Source: Candidatus Binatia bacterium (GTDB lineage Bacteria > Desulfobacterota > Binatia > Bin18). Taken from it: a stretch of 64,000 nucleotides of DNA. The notes below the pieces were generated by a model that was not told the DNA's origin, searched no databases, and saw nothing but the letters and a program-made list of their open reading frames with translations. Below, piece after piece: positions 32,637 through 42,440 of the stretch (its first letter is position 1; each line of letters begins with the position of its first letter). The stretch spans positions 118,412 through 182,411 of the forward strand of contig JAJEFA010000020.1 of the NCBI GenBank assembly GCA_022820725.1, written 5' to 3'. Position numbers and translations under genes: made by a program.

Positions 32637-33914
32637 ATGTCGGATACTGTATTCACCAACGTGATGATTCTCGACGGAAGTGGGAGTGCGCCGTACTTGG
32701 GCGAGGTCCTCGTCCAGGATACGCGTATCAAGACTATCGCTGCCGGTACTCACACCGTGGCTCGGGACGGTGCCGCAGTCGTCAACGGTGACGGCGCCAC
32801 ACTGATGCCGGGCCTGGTCAACTGTCACGGGCACCCGACCTATCCCAACATGGGAGCAGACCTCTACGAGACCGGCGAAATCCCCGTGGAGGAGCATGTG
32901 CTCATCACCATGCATAACGTGAAGACCATGCTCGATCACGGTTTCACCGCTCTGGTGAACGGCTCCTCTGCCAAGGCGAGACTCGATATTGTTATCCGTA
33001 ATGAGATTAATGCCGGCAAGATCCCGGGACCACGCATGCAAGCTGCCACGCCAGAACTCACCGTGACCGGCGGGCTGGGCGACTTGAGGCAGCTGCATAT
33101 GTACCATGAAGGTTTCGCGGAGGTCCTCGACGGCCCCGAAGAGATCCGGAAATACACCCGGCTGATGATCCGTGAGGGCGTCGACGTTATTAAACTCATG
33201 ATTTCGGGGGACAACTTCGTGCGAACCGGTACCGCGCAAATGACAGTGATGCAGGAGGACGAAGTGGCGGCATGCTGTAGTCTGGCGCACGCGCACAACC
33301 GGCGCGTGGTCGCGCATGCGCGTACGGCTGAATCTGTCAAGATGTGCATCCGGCACGGCATCACACTCATCTACCACGCGAATTTTTGCGACGAAGAAGC
33401 GCTCGACTTACTCGAAGCCAACAAGGACAAGTACTTCGTCAATCCAGCCATCGGCCTCAGTTATGCCACGCTGAACCAGATGGAAGAGTACGGTGTCACT
33501 CGGGCTATGGCCGAAGCGTGGGGCTTTGAGCACGAACTGGAAAGCGCCATCCACACCACGCAAGAACTCCACAGACGCGGGGTGCGCGTCTTGCCGTTTG
33601 GTGACTATGGCTTTGCCTGGAACCGGATCGGTAAGGATGCTCGGGACCTCGAACACTTTGTGAATCTGATGGGATTCAGCCCAGCCGAAACGCTCATGAT
33701 GGCGACCAAGTCCGGTGGTGAGTGTTTCGGTGACCAGCTCGGAATGATCAAAGAGGGCTATCTGGCCGATCTGATCCTGGTCGATGGCAATCCCGTCGAG
33801 GATATCAGCCTACTCCAGGACACGGACAATCTCCTCATGATCATGAAGGACGGGGCGTTCCATAAGGAACCACAGGTCAGACGAGCGGCCCGACTGCGCA
33901 CTGCCGCCGCCTAA
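32637..33914 (+). CDS. Metal-dependent amidohydrolase (imidazolonepropionase-like)
   Basis: This 425-residue amidohydrolase-superfamily enzyme has His64/His66 in NCHGHPTYP. Later ligands are Lys in VIKLMISGDN, His in AHARTAES and IYHANFCD, and a probable catalytic Asp in LPFGDYGFAW. It resembles the amidohydrolase at 10271-11497 in overall plan. AAGGAGG lies upstream of the ATG at 32637; an alternative ATG (32619) lies within that site. It is convergent with the LLM gene at 33964. The substrate is unknown; cyclic amides or ureas are typical for this branch. Confidence 0.92.
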   Translation: MSDTVFTNVMILDGSGSAPYLGEVLVQDTRIKTIAAGTHTVARDGAAVVNGDGATLMPGLVNCHGHPTYPNMGADLYETGEIPVEEHVLITMHNVKTMLDHGFTALVNGSSAKARLDIVIRNEINAGKIPGPRMQAATPELTVTGGLGDLRQLHMYHEGFAEVLDGPEEIRKYTRLMIREGVDVIKLMISGDNFVRTGTAQMTVMQEDEVAACCSLAHAHNRRVVAHARTAESVKMCIRHGITLIYHANFCDEEALDLLEANKDKYFVNPAIGLSYATLNQMEEYGVTRAMAEAWGFEHELESAIHTTQELHRRGVRVLPFGDYGFAWNRIGKDARDLEHFVNLMGFSPAETLMMATKSGGECFGDQLGMIKEGYLADLILVDGNPVEDISLLQDTDNLLMIMKDGAFHKEPQVRRAARLRTAAA

Positions 33915-33963
33915 GCGGATCAACATCCCGTGTCTTTGGCCTGCGCCAGGAGGAATATCGCCC

Positions 33964-34977
33964 TTAGCGGAAGGCCGGCATGATCTCTTGTGCGAACAGT
34001 TCCATCGAGCGGGTGCCCTTGGCTGGCTCGACCCCCGGGACCTGCATAGCCATGACCAAGTGGGTACAGGATGAGGTGTTGACAAACGCCTCGACTTTGC
34101 GCGCTACCTGGTCTGGAGTGCCTACCATCCAGGCCTGTCCAGAGGACGAGTGGCGAATGTCTCGCGCCGCTTTGATGTCCCACAGCCGCTCGTCACCGGC
34201 AACATCTCCGCTGGTCTTAAACCAGCCATCGTACACCTGCATCATCCAGTGAGCCTGATCCTGGATGTCCTCCCAGGCCTCGTCCTCGGTCGGTGCCACA
34301 TACACGAAGTGCAGTTGGGTGGTCGAAAAGTCAGCCGGCGTGCGGCCCTGCTGTTTCAGCAACTCATAGTAGCGAGGAGCCCAGTCCGGGCCCAACGTGA
34401 GGTGCAGGTGATAGCCCTCACGGGCCGCTCGCTGCATGGCTTTTTCGGTGCGGGCACCAATCCAGATAGGGGGATGGGGCTGCTGCACAGGTTCGGGCTG
34501 GATATGCACATCTTTGATCTGGGTAAACTTTCCTTCGAACGTCACCGTCTCCTCGGTCCACAGGCGTCGGATCAGGTCGAGCCCCTCGGCCAGGCGGGCC
34601 GAACGCTCTTTGCGGGACATACAAAAGCCGGAGAATTCATCGACGCGATAGCCCTGTCCTACCCCGAAGTCGAATCGTCCCTTGGAGAGGTTGTCAATAA
34701 AAGCCACGTCTTCGGCCACGCGCACAGGATGATAGAAAGGCAGCAGCAGCACGAACGTGCCAATGCGGATCCGTTCGGTCCGCGCGGCAATGGCGGTCGC
34801 GGCCTGTAACGGCGTCGGATTATAGTCTCCGCTGAAGTGGTGTTCGGTCAGCCAGATATTGTCATAGCCGAGTTCATCGGCCCGTACACACTGGTCGAGC
34901 AAGAGCCGGTAGAGGTCGGAATAGGGCCGGAACCAAGGCGCGGGATTACGGAAGTCGTGCATCAGTCCGAATTTCAT
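33964..34977 (-). CDS. LLM-class flavin-dependent oxidoreductase (4 of 6)
   Basis: This 337-residue luciferase-like protein begins MKFGLMHDFRNPAPW and has NIWLTEHHFSGDYNPTPL, IRIGTFVLLLPFYHPVRVAEDVAFIDN, GRFDFGVGQGYRVDEF and PHPPIWIGART. AAGGAGG 5 bases upstream fixes the ATG at 34977; the long upstream frame to 35436 is not coding. It is transcribed alone, divergently from the alpha/beta hydrolase at 35216. It is probably FMNH2-dependent. Confidence 0.93.
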   Translation of the reverse strand: MKFGLMHDFRNPAPWFRPYSDLYRLLLDQCVRADELGYDNIWLTEHHFSGDYNPTPLQAATAIAARTERIRIGTFVLLLPFYHPVRVAEDVAFIDNLSKGRFDFGVGQGYRVDEFSGFCMSRKERSARLAEGLDLIRRLWTEETVTFEGKFTQIKDVHIQPEPVQQPHPPIWIGARTEKAMQRAAREGYHLHLTLGPDWAPRYYELLKQQGRTPADFSTTQLHFVYVAPTEDEAWEDIQDQAHWMMQVYDGWFKTSGDVAGDERLWDIKAARDIRHSSSGQAWMVGTPDQVARKVEAFVNTSSCTHLVMAMQVPGVEPAKGTRSMELFAQEIMPAFR

Positions 34978-35215
34978 TGCTGCCTCCTTTGGGGACCCCG
35001 TATAGGGCTGCACTATAACGGTTGCAGACCGCACAGAAAAGACTGCGGGGCGGAGCCGACAGGCGGCGCAGTCATCATCGTCCATAGCCACGCAGAGCTT
35101 GAGAACACGACCTGGGTCGCTTATGGTCTCTTGACGAGCATATAGCCCGCATTTTCGCACTCGGTCGGGATTGCGACAGTGGGGCGCGGAGAATGAATAT
35201 CCGCAGGAAGTCACG

Positions 35216-36013
35216 ATGAACGACATCGAGGCGCCGGTCGGAGAGCGTTTGTCGGTCAAGGACATTGAACTCGAAGTGATACGCCGGGGCAGGGGTCGGC
35301 CAGTTCTGCTCCTGCACGGTCTGCACACCGTCGATCCGCGGGCGCCCTTTCTCGATCTGCTCGGCCGGCGGGCAGAGATCATCGCCCCCTCACACCCCGG
35401 CTTTGGCCACTCTGCGCGCCCAATGGATTTCGACACGGTGTACGACCTGGTACGCCTGTATTTAGACGTTCTCGAAGCGCTGCCGTATGAGCGGGTCAGC
35501 CTCGTGGGATTGTCCTTTGGCGGCTGGCTGGCGGCGGAAATCGCGGTCGCGTGTAGCTATCGTATTGACCGGCTCGTCCTGGTGGATGCCTTTGGCATCA
35601 AGATCAGCGACCGCGAGACCCCGGATATCCTGGACGTTTTTAATACCTCCCCCCAGGAAGTGGAGCGGCACCGCTGGCATGACCCTGGGAAGTGGGCGCC
35701 GGACTTTAACGCGCTATCGGATGACGAAATCGTCGTCCACGCCCGGAACTGGGACGCGCTGTGCCTGTACGGCTGGCATCCCTATATGTACAACCCCCAG
35801 CTCAAGCGTTGGCTGCGTCGGATCAGGCGGCCGACGCTGGTGCTGTGGGGGGCGAGCGACGGGGTCGTGACGCCGTCCTACGGACGGGCCTACAGCGCGT
35901 TGATTCCCGGCTCGCGCTTCGATGTCATTGCTGAGGCGGGACACCATCCTGAGATCGAGCAGCCCGAGGCTTTTGTCGAGCGCGTGGCTGCCTTCCTGGA
36001 ACAAGAGGGTTGA
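35216..36013 (+). CDS. Alpha/beta-fold hydrolase
   Basis: This 265-residue alpha/beta hydrolase has the oxyanion segment LLLHGLHT (about 31-38), nucleophile Ser100 in GLSFGG, an acid in GASDGV and His in AGHHPE. The composition resembles meta-cleavage-product hydrolases (MhpC/BphD-like), which would suit aromatic catabolism. AGGAAG precedes the ATG at 35216. It is followed within 27 bases by an LLM gene, so the two are likely co-transcribed. Confidence 0.9.
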   Translation: MNDIEAPVGERLSVKDIELEVIRRGRGRPVLLLHGLHTVDPRAPFLDLLGRRAEIIAPSHPGFGHSARPMDFDTVYDLVRLYLDVLEALPYERVSLVGLSFGGWLAAEIAVACSYRIDRLVLVDAFGIKISDRETPDILDVFNTSPQEVERHRWHDPGKWAPDFNALSDDEIVVHARNWDALCLYGWHPYMYNPQLKRWLRRIRRPTLVLWGASDGVVTPSYGRAYSALIPGSRFDVIAEAGHHPEIEQPEAFVERVAAFLEQEG

Positions 36014-36039
36014 GCGAGGAAGCGGCTGAGGAGCACGCC

Positions 36040-37287
36040 ATGGAAGTCTGGTATCATAACGAGAACCCGTATCCCTTCGTGCCACAAGACGTGCTCGACC
36101 GCGCCGACTCCGTCCGGGCCAGCCTGCCGAATAAATATTGCGACCCACGGGTCGCCGCGGACTTGTTCGAGGAAACCTTTGACGAGTTCATGCTGTGCGA
36201 CGAGTGCGGAATCAATGTTGTCGCCATCGAGCATCATGCCGGAATCAATTCCCTGTTTGGAGCCAACCCGCTGGTCCTGGGTATCCTGGCTCGCCAGATA
36301 CGCAAGGTCCGCATTCTCAGCATGGGGACCCTGATCTCGCTGCGGCCAGACCCGGTCAGAGTCGCAGAGGAGTATGCCACGGCGGATGTCATTTCCCGTG
36401 GACGTCTGGATATCGGCTTCGTGAAGTCGGGCGCGAGTGAGATGGCGTCGAACAATGCCAACCCGGTGACGAATATTGAGCGTTACTGGGAGGCGATCGA
36501 TCTCGTCACCAAGGCACTGACCTTTCAGGAGGGGCCGTTCAGTTGGGAGGGCAAGCACTACACGCACCGGCACGTGAACATCTGGCCGCGCCCGTGGCAG
36601 CAGCCGCATCCGCCGCTGTGGGCGGCGACGGGCGACCCGGAAACGGCGAGCGAGGTCGGCCGGCGGGGGATGGTCAATGTGCTCGTGCTGCGCGGCGAGG
36701 AGGGGACCAGGCGGGCCTGGGCCGCGTATCGTCAGGCGCGCGCGGAGGCTGGGCTGCCCAAGGTCATGACCGACCACTTTGCGTATGCGGCCCTGGTCTA
36801 TGTTGGTGATACCCATGAAGAGGGGGTCGAGATTGGGAGTAAGCTGCTGTGGTTCCTCAACACGAGTCTGAAGATGGCACCCCAGTACGCCCAGTTTCTG
36901 CCCGGCGCGACGCCGCCGCACTTCGCGCCCCAGGTCTACCGCCCCGCCTCTAAGCCGGACACTCAGGCCAAGGGGTCGACCGGCAGTAGCCGAGTGCAGG
37001 CCGCGAAGGCAGATAAGCCTGTCGCTCCGGCTATCCTCAACGTCGGGGGACTCACCAACATAGACTCAGCGCAAGCTATGGCGCGGGGAATTCTGTTCGC
37101 GGGCAGCCCTGATACCGTCTACCAGCAGGTCATGGATTTTTACCGTAAAGTCGGCGGTTTTGGTCATCTGGTCATGATTGGGCGATCAGGATTCATGACC
37201 CATGCCGAGGCCGAGAAGGGCATCACACTCTTTGCCAGGGAGGTGCTGCCCCGGCTGAAAGAGATCGCACCCGTCACCCCTCCGTAA
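36040..37287 (+). CDS. LLM-class flavin-dependent oxidoreductase (5 of 6), with linker insertion
   Basis: This 415-residue luciferase-like monooxygenase is longer than its relatives here. Typical parts are VVAIEHHAGINSLFGANP, GTLISLRPDPVRVAEEYATAD, GRLDIGFVKSGASEM and PHPPLWAATGDPETA. A Lys/Ser/Ala/Thr-rich stretch at about residues 305-330 (SKPDTQAKGSTGSSRVQAAK region) looks like an unstructured insertion before the last helices. The ATG at 36040 has GAGGAG upstream; a TTG at 36010 overlapping the hydrolase stop is possible. It is co-oriented with the alpha/beta hydrolase. Confidence 0.9.
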   Translation: MEVWYHNENPYPFVPQDVLDRADSVRASLPNKYCDPRVAADLFEETFDEFMLCDECGINVVAIEHHAGINSLFGANPLVLGILARQIRKVRILSMGTLISLRPDPVRVAEEYATADVISRGRLDIGFVKSGASEMASNNANPVTNIERYWEAIDLVTKALTFQEGPFSWEGKHYTHRHVNIWPRPWQQPHPPLWAATGDPETASEVGRRGMVNVLVLRGEEGTRRAWAAYRQARAEAGLPKVMTDHFAYAALVYVGDTHEEGVEIGSKLLWFLNTSLKMAPQYAQFLPGATPPHFAPQVYRPASKPDTQAKGSTGSSRVQAAKADKPVAPAILNVGGLTNIDSAQAMARGILFAGSPDTVYQQVMDFYRKVGGFGHLVMIGRSGFMTHAEAEKGITLFAREVLPRLKEIAPVTPP

Positions 37288-37362
37288 AGCCCGGTGATGA
37301 TATCGAAGGGAAATACTCGGGAATCGTTTCGCGTCGCCCTTGCCTTTTCTCTGTGACTACCC

Positions 37363-38355
37363 TTAGTAGCCGAGCTGTTTATCGACCACCCCGAGAAGGG
37401 GCTCGCCCTGCTGAATACGGCGCAGGTTCTCACAAAAGCGGTCGAGGTTGCGCGTGGCGCGCAGTTGGCTGGCACCCGCCGTGTGCGGCGTCATGACGAC
37501 GTTCTCGAACGTCCACAAGGGATGATCGGCCGGCAGGGGCTCGATCGGGGCGACATCAAGCGCCGCCCCGCCACACCGACCGTCTTGCAGCGCCTGTACC
37601 AGAGCCTCCCCGTCTATGATCTCACCTCGGGTGACGTTGACCAGCAGCGCGCCCGGCTTCAGGTGGGCGAACGTTGCCGCGTTGAACAACTGCCGCGTCT
37701 CGGCCGTGAGCGGACAGCAGATCGCAACCACATCGGAGGCCGCCAGCAACTCGGCCAACCGCTCCCGTCCCCATACCGCATCTACGCCGTCCGACGCCGG
37801 GACGGGCTGCTCGTCCAGAGCTAAGACGTGCATACCAAACGCCACCGCCCGGCGGGCCATGGCCCGACCGGTCCCCCCGAAGCCGACAATGCCCATCGTC
37901 AGCCCTTCAAGTTCGATTTCTTTGCGGCGCATGGCCTCACGCTCCTGCCAACTGGCCGAGCCGAGGCGTATGGCGGTCGCAATCTGGCGGGTGAGCGCCA
38001 GCAGCAGGCCGAACCCGGTGTCCGCCAAATGTCCGCCCACCAGACCTTTCTCACCGGTCAGCACAACGTCGGAGTCCCGCATCGCCGGGTAGAGAAACAT
38101 ATCCACCCCCGAGGCAATGGCGTGCACCCAGCGCAGGCGGGGAGCGGCCTGAAACAAGGCTTCGGGCAAGAAGCCGAGGATGACCTCGACATCATCGGCC
38201 ATGTCAATGGCATCGCCTACTCGAGGAGCCACCTTGACGGTCGAGCCGGGCGCTGCCGCCCGAATCTTTGCAAGGTCGCCCTCAGACACTTCGGGCAGGG
38301 TCAGCCCGAGCAGAACGAGGATCGATAGCGGTTCGTCCAGTTTGACAGCGGTCAT
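37363..38355 (-). CDS. D-2-hydroxyacid dehydrogenase (NAD-dependent)
   Basis: This 330-residue protein is a D-isomer-specific 2-hydroxyacid dehydrogenase. It has the nucleotide-binding GFGGTGRAMARRA (about residues 145-157), NVTRGEIIDGEAL with the catalytic Arg, and the catalytic His in MTPHTAGAS. It reduces 2-keto acids or oxidises D-2-hydroxyacids. A GTG at 38364 is an alternative start, 9 bases upstream of the ATG used here; neither has a strong site. It is convergent with the LLM at 36040 and divergent from the CoA-transferase pair. Confidence 0.92.
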   Translation of the reverse strand: MTAVKLDEPLSILVLLGLTLPEVSEGDLAKIRAAAPGSTVKVAPRVGDAIDMADDVEVILGFLPEALFQAAPRLRWVHAIASGVDMFLYPAMRDSDVVLTGEKGLVGGHLADTGFGLLLALTRQIATAIRLGSASWQEREAMRRKEIELEGLTMGIVGFGGTGRAMARRAVAFGMHVLALDEQPVPASDGVDAVWGRERLAELLAASDVVAICCPLTAETRQLFNAATFAHLKPGALLVNVTRGEIIDGEALVQALQDGRCGGAALDVAPIEPLPADHPLWTFENVVMTPHTAGASQLRATRNLDRFCENLRRIQQGEPLLGVVDKQLGY

Positions 38356-38486
38356 AGGTCTCACGCCCCCTTTTTGCTGTCAGCCGTCGTATGACGCGGG
38401 AAAGGCAATGTCAACTCGTATTTTATTGCAGGCAGAGACTATCCGGAGTATGTTCGCGGACAGACAGAACTGGAGGCAGACCCCCG

Positions 38487-39788
38487 ATGGCACAAACGAC
38501 ACAATCTGAACCGGCTAAGCCAAAGAGCCCAAATAAATCTGTCAGCCGTCGTCCCCTTGAGGGGGTGCGGGTCATAGATCTGACGAAGATTGTAGCCGGC
38601 CCAAATGCGACACGGATGCTGGCGACCATGGGTGCAGAGGTGATTCGGGTTGAATGGCACGATCAGCGCGCGCTTGACCTGCTGCGTGGGGTACTGCCGA
38701 AAGCCCCCGGCGGGGAAGCTGATAGTCTGAATCGCAGCGGGCTGTTCAATAATATCAACCCAGGCAAGTATGGCATTACACTAAATATGAGCCTGCCGCA
38801 GGGACGCGACCTGTTCAAACGCTTGATCGCCAAGGCAGCCGTCCTGTGCGAAAACTACAGTCCCGGACAGATGGAGCGGTGGGAACTCGGCTACGATAGC
38901 CTGCGCAAGATCAATCCCGGGCTCGTTTATCTCCAGATCAGCGGGATGGGAAAGTCGGGGACGTATAACGACTATCTCAGCGTCGGACCGACGGCACAGG
39001 CGCTTTCGGGTTTGACCCATATGTCAGGCTTGCCTGCGCCCATGCCGCCGGCTGGATGGGGCTATTCGTATCTCAACCATTCAACCGGCTACTACGGCGC
39101 TATGCATGTGATGCTGGCGCTCTTGAATCGACGGCGGACTGGCCGTGGCTGTTATATTGATCTGTCGCAGACGGAGGTCGGGGTCATGACATCCGGGACC
39201 GCAACGCTGGAAGCCCAACTGACCGGGCAACCGACTCCCCGTTATGGCAACCGGATGCCTGCCGCAGATTGGGCCCCGCATGGCGCCTACCCCTGTCGCG
39301 GGCCTGACGAATGGATCACGCTAGCTGTGCAGACTGATGAGCAGTGGCAGGCGTGTGTGGCTGAGATCGGTTCGCCCGACTGGGCGCGGGACGCCCGCTT
39401 TCGGACAGCGGCTGGACGCAAAGCCCATGAAGATGACCTTGACCGATTGATGGCAGAGTTCACGAAAAGTGAAGACCGCTACGAGCTGATGCACCGTCTG
39501 CAGAAGCAGGGCGTTCCGGCCGGTGTCGTGCAGACGGCCGCCGACCGTTACCTGCGCGACCCGCAACTCAAGGAGCGGGGCGCTTTTGTACCATTACCTC
39601 ATAGCGAGATCGGAACCTGGCCGATCGAAGGCTTTCCTGCCAAGTTCCACACCATGCCGGTCGAAGTTGGCGGACTGCCAGGCCGCGCCGCACCGTGTAT
39701 GGGTGAGGACAACGATGCCGTGTACCGCGATGTGCTTGGGCTGACCCCCGAGACAATTGCGCAACTCAGAGAGGACTGGATCATTTGA
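38487..39788 (+). CDS. Class III CoA-transferase, first gene of a pair
   Basis: This 433-residue CaiB/BaiF-family protein has a Lys/Pro/Ser-rich N-terminal tail, then LEGVRVIDLTKIVAGPNATRML and GAEVIRVEW, with the active-site region GCYIDLSQTEVGV. GGAGG precedes the ATG at 38487 by about 11 bases; the upstream frame is not coding. Its stop overlaps the start of a second CoA-transferase gene by 4 bases, so the pair may form a heteromeric CoA-transferase, as known for succinyl-CoA:malate CoA-transferase SmtA/SmtB. It probably activates an aromatic or branched carboxylate. Confidence 0.92.
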   Translation: MAQTTQSEPAKPKSPNKSVSRRPLEGVRVIDLTKIVAGPNATRMLATMGAEVIRVEWHDQRALDLLRGVLPKAPGGEADSLNRSGLFNNINPGKYGITLNMSLPQGRDLFKRLIAKAAVLCENYSPGQMERWELGYDSLRKINPGLVYLQISGMGKSGTYNDYLSVGPTAQALSGLTHMSGLPAPMPPAGWGYSYLNHSTGYYGAMHVMLALLNRRRTGRGCYIDLSQTEVGVMTSGTATLEAQLTGQPTPRYGNRMPAADWAPHGAYPCRGPDEWITLAVQTDEQWQACVAEIGSPDWARDARFRTAAGRKAHEDDLDRLMAEFTKSEDRYELMHRLQKQGVPAGVVQTAADRYLRDPQLKERGAFVPLPHSEIGTWPIEGFPAKFHTMPVEVGGLPGRAAPCMGEDNDAVYRDVLGLTPETIAQLREDWII

Positions 39789-41059
39789 ATACTGAAGCGG
39801 CTTTGAGCGCAGCCCTCGACGGAACTGTTGTCATCGAAAATGGTGATGAGCGCGGAGAATTCGCCGGTGTCTTGCTAGCATCGTTTGGGGCTGACGTGAT
39901 CAAATTGGAGGGCCGCCAGGGGTCCCCCTCGCGTCGTCTGGGTCCCTTTTCATCATCCCAACCCGATCCGGAACAAAGTCTGTGTTTCTGGCGTTATAAC
40001 CTGGGGAAGAAGAGCGTTCGTCTTGAGGTTGACCAGCCAGCGGGACGGAATGTACTGGAGCGCCTCGGACAGTGCGCTGACGTCATTATCGATGCTGGTG
40101 AGGCGGCCGACATAGACCGGCGGCTTGGGCTGTATCAAGAGATGCGGGAGTCGAATCCGCGTCTCATTGTCTGCACAATTACACCTTTTGGGCTCGACGG
40201 TCCCTATCGTAATTTCAAGATGACGGACCTGACGCAGTTGGCGATGGGCGGGGTGATGGCGTCGTGCGGATACGACCCGCGGCCCGACACAATGTACGAC
40301 ACACCGCCGATCGCGCCCGGTATGTGGCACGCTTATCATATTGCGTGCGAGCACGCGGTGATTGCGATTACGGCGGCGCTCAATTTTCGTGAGCTGGACG
40401 AGTTGACGGGTGAGGGCGATTGTATTGATGTGTCGATTCACGAAGCGGTCAGCACCTGCACCGAGGTCGCTCTGCCGAGCTACATCTATAATGAAAAAGT
40501 TGTGCAACGGCAGACCGGACGCCACGCGGGTGTAGGCCGGACACCGCCGTGGCTGCGCCGGACCAAGGACGGGCGCTACGTCAAGGCATTCTTGTTTTGG
40601 GGCGACCGTGATGTGCGGATCATTACGGAGATGCTGAATGAGGCTGGTATTGAGCACGATCTCGAATCGGACGCCTACCGCGAATTAGCCGAGCGTTCAC
40701 CCTCCGAGGCGCATAAGCGTTTCAGTACGCTGATCGACACTCTGGTCTTGTCCATGACCGCTGAGGAAGTGTTTCATCGCGCCCAGGCTAAAGGCTTGTT
40801 GTGGGCGAGCGTGAGATATCCCGAAGAGAATATCGACGATCCACATTTCCAGGCCCGCGGCACCTTTCAGCCAATCCGTCAGCCCGGACTCGACCGCGAC
40901 CTCTCCTACCCGGCCTCCGTTGCCACTGACGGCAAACGGCGCGTAACAGCCTTCCAGCGTGGTGCCCCACGTTTAGGCGAGCACACGCAGGAGGTCCTCA
41001 AGCAAGCAGGCTTCAGTGATAATGAAATCAGCGTCCTAGCCGGGCAGGGCGTCATATAA
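39785..41059 (+). CDS. Class III CoA-transferase, second gene of a pair (TTG start)
   Basis: This 424-residue CaiB/BaiF-family protein has a degenerate N-terminal segment (NGDERGEFAGVLLASFGADVIKLEG). The middle is typical: PNPRLIVCTITPFG-like text, DLTQLAMGGVMASCG and CIDVSIHEAVST. It starts with TTG inside the stop of the preceding gene (TTGA overlap), indicating tight translational coupling. The unusual N-terminus suggests that it lost part of the CoA-binding function and works with its neighbour (inference). The following 140-base spacer shows an AAGGAGG for the next gene. Confidence 0.88.
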   Translation: MNTEAALSAALDGTVVIENGDERGEFAGVLLASFGADVIKLEGRQGSPSRRLGPFSSSQPDPEQSLCFWRYNLGKKSVRLEVDQPAGRNVLERLGQCADVIIDAGEAADIDRRLGLYQEMRESNPRLIVCTITPFGLDGPYRNFKMTDLTQLAMGGVMASCGYDPRPDTMYDTPPIAPGMWHAYHIACEHAVIAITAALNFRELDELTGEGDCIDVSIHEAVSTCTEVALPSYIYNEKVVQRQTGRHAGVGRTPPWLRRTKDGRYVKAFLFWGDRDVRIITEMLNEAGIEHDLESDAYRELAERSPSEAHKRFSTLIDTLVLSMTAEEVFHRAQAKGLLWASVRYPEENIDDPHFQARGTFQPIRQPGLDRDLSYPASVATDGKRRVTAFQRGAPRLGEHTQEVLKQAGFSDNEISVLAGQGVI

Positions 41060-41199
41060 GTGCCTCCTCCTGATGAACAGGGGTGCAATGGTCACGTATT
41101 CTCAGCCCGGTATGACTCCTCCTGGAAAGGGAAAAAGGTCTTCGGTTTACCTGTACATGCCCGACTTGCTATATCTGGGCCGCGAAAAGGAGGACTCTC

Positions 41200-42327
41200 A
41201 TGAGTCGCACGTACAATATCATTGACGCCGATGGCCATGTGTTAGAACCACCTGACTTTTGGCAAGAATATATCGATCCGGCGTACCGTGATCGTGCGCC
41301 TCAGCTCTTTGTCGATACTGATGGACAAGAGCGGTTGCGCATAGAAGGCAGAGTCCTTGGAGGTCCTAAGGGTCTGGGCTTTGCTGGGGCCATCGGCGCC
41401 CGGCAGGGGGCGGCCCCAACGGACATTAAATATGTCGAAGGCCGCAAGGGCGGCTTTGACCCCCATGCCCGGATCCTAGATATGGACCAGGATGATATTG
41501 ATGCGGTGTTTCTGTATCCGACGCTGGGCTTATTCTGCGGGGCAGTGAGCGACCCAAAGCTGGCCGCGGCGTTATATCGCGCTTACAATCACTGGCTGGC
41601 CGATTATTGCCATCCGTATCCGGATCGCCTCTTCGGTGTTGCCATGTTGCCGCTCCAGTCGGTGGAGCTAGCCATTGAGGAGATGCGGTACGCCCGTAAG
41701 GAACTCGGTATGCGCAGCGGCTTTATTCGTCCTGATCCGTATAACGGGCGCATGCTCGATCATGCGGACTACGAACCGTTCTGGGCTGAGGTGCAAGAAC
41801 TCGACTTTGCCATTGGTCTGCATGAAGGGACCGGCGTACACGAAGGACCCGGCGCGCTGCCAGCGGTGGGTATGGATCGTGCGATGAGTCATGGAGCCAA
41901 ACATATCGTGTCGCACACCATGGAGATGATGTTGGGCTGTTTGAGTGTGATCTGGGGCGGTGTCTGCGAGCGCTATCCCAAAGTGCGGATTGCTTTTCTC
42001 GAATCGGGCGGCGGCTGGATTGCCGGGTGGTTGGATCGCATGGACAGGCACTTTCAGGATGGCGACGTGTTCGATGACTCTTCACTACGGATGCGACCGA
42101 GCGAGTATTTCCGCCGCCAATGCTGGATTTCCTTTGAGCCGGTTGAAGCCAGCTTACCCTATCTGGCCGAGTATCTCGGCCCGCACAAGATACTCTGGGC
42201 CACGGACTATCCCCATCCCGACGGCTTCTTCCCCGGCGCTCCGGCCATGATTGCCGACAAACTTTCGGAGAAACACAAGCGGCAGGTCCTCGCCGACAGT
42301 GCTATTCAATTCTATAATCTGACCTGA
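41200..42327 (+). CDS. Amidohydrolase_2 (ACMSD-like) family protein
   Basis: This 375-residue TIM-barrel enzyme begins with the metal-binding IIDADGHVLEPPDFW (Asp9, Asp11, His13, Glu16). It also has His in IGLHEGTG and SHTMEMM, and Asp in WATDYPHPDG near the C-terminus. It may be a decarboxylase or hydrolase. AAAAGGAGG precedes the ATG. It is convergent with the deacetylase-fold gene at 42441. It is a distant paralogue of 15983-17203. Confidence 0.92.
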   Translation: MSRTYNIIDADGHVLEPPDFWQEYIDPAYRDRAPQLFVDTDGQERLRIEGRVLGGPKGLGFAGAIGARQGAAPTDIKYVEGRKGGFDPHARILDMDQDDIDAVFLYPTLGLFCGAVSDPKLAAALYRAYNHWLADYCHPYPDRLFGVAMLPLQSVELAIEEMRYARKELGMRSGFIRPDPYNGRMLDHADYEPFWAEVQELDFAIGLHEGTGVHEGPGALPAVGMDRAMSHGAKHIVSHTMEMMLGCLSVIWGGVCERYPKVRIAFLESGGGWIAGWLDRMDRHFQDGDVFDDSSLRMRPSEYFRRQCWISFEPVEASLPYLAEYLGPHKILWATDYPHPDGFFPGAPAMIADKLSEKHKRQVLADSAIQFYNLT

Positions 42328-42440
42328 GACTGGTGAGCCTCTCCGGTCCGCCCGGCTCTCCGAACCTACGGCGCAGGTCTTTGGCTTCTGCTGTTCGGAA
42401 GAACGACGCCAAATTTCACGCTTGCTCCCCCCTATCGACC

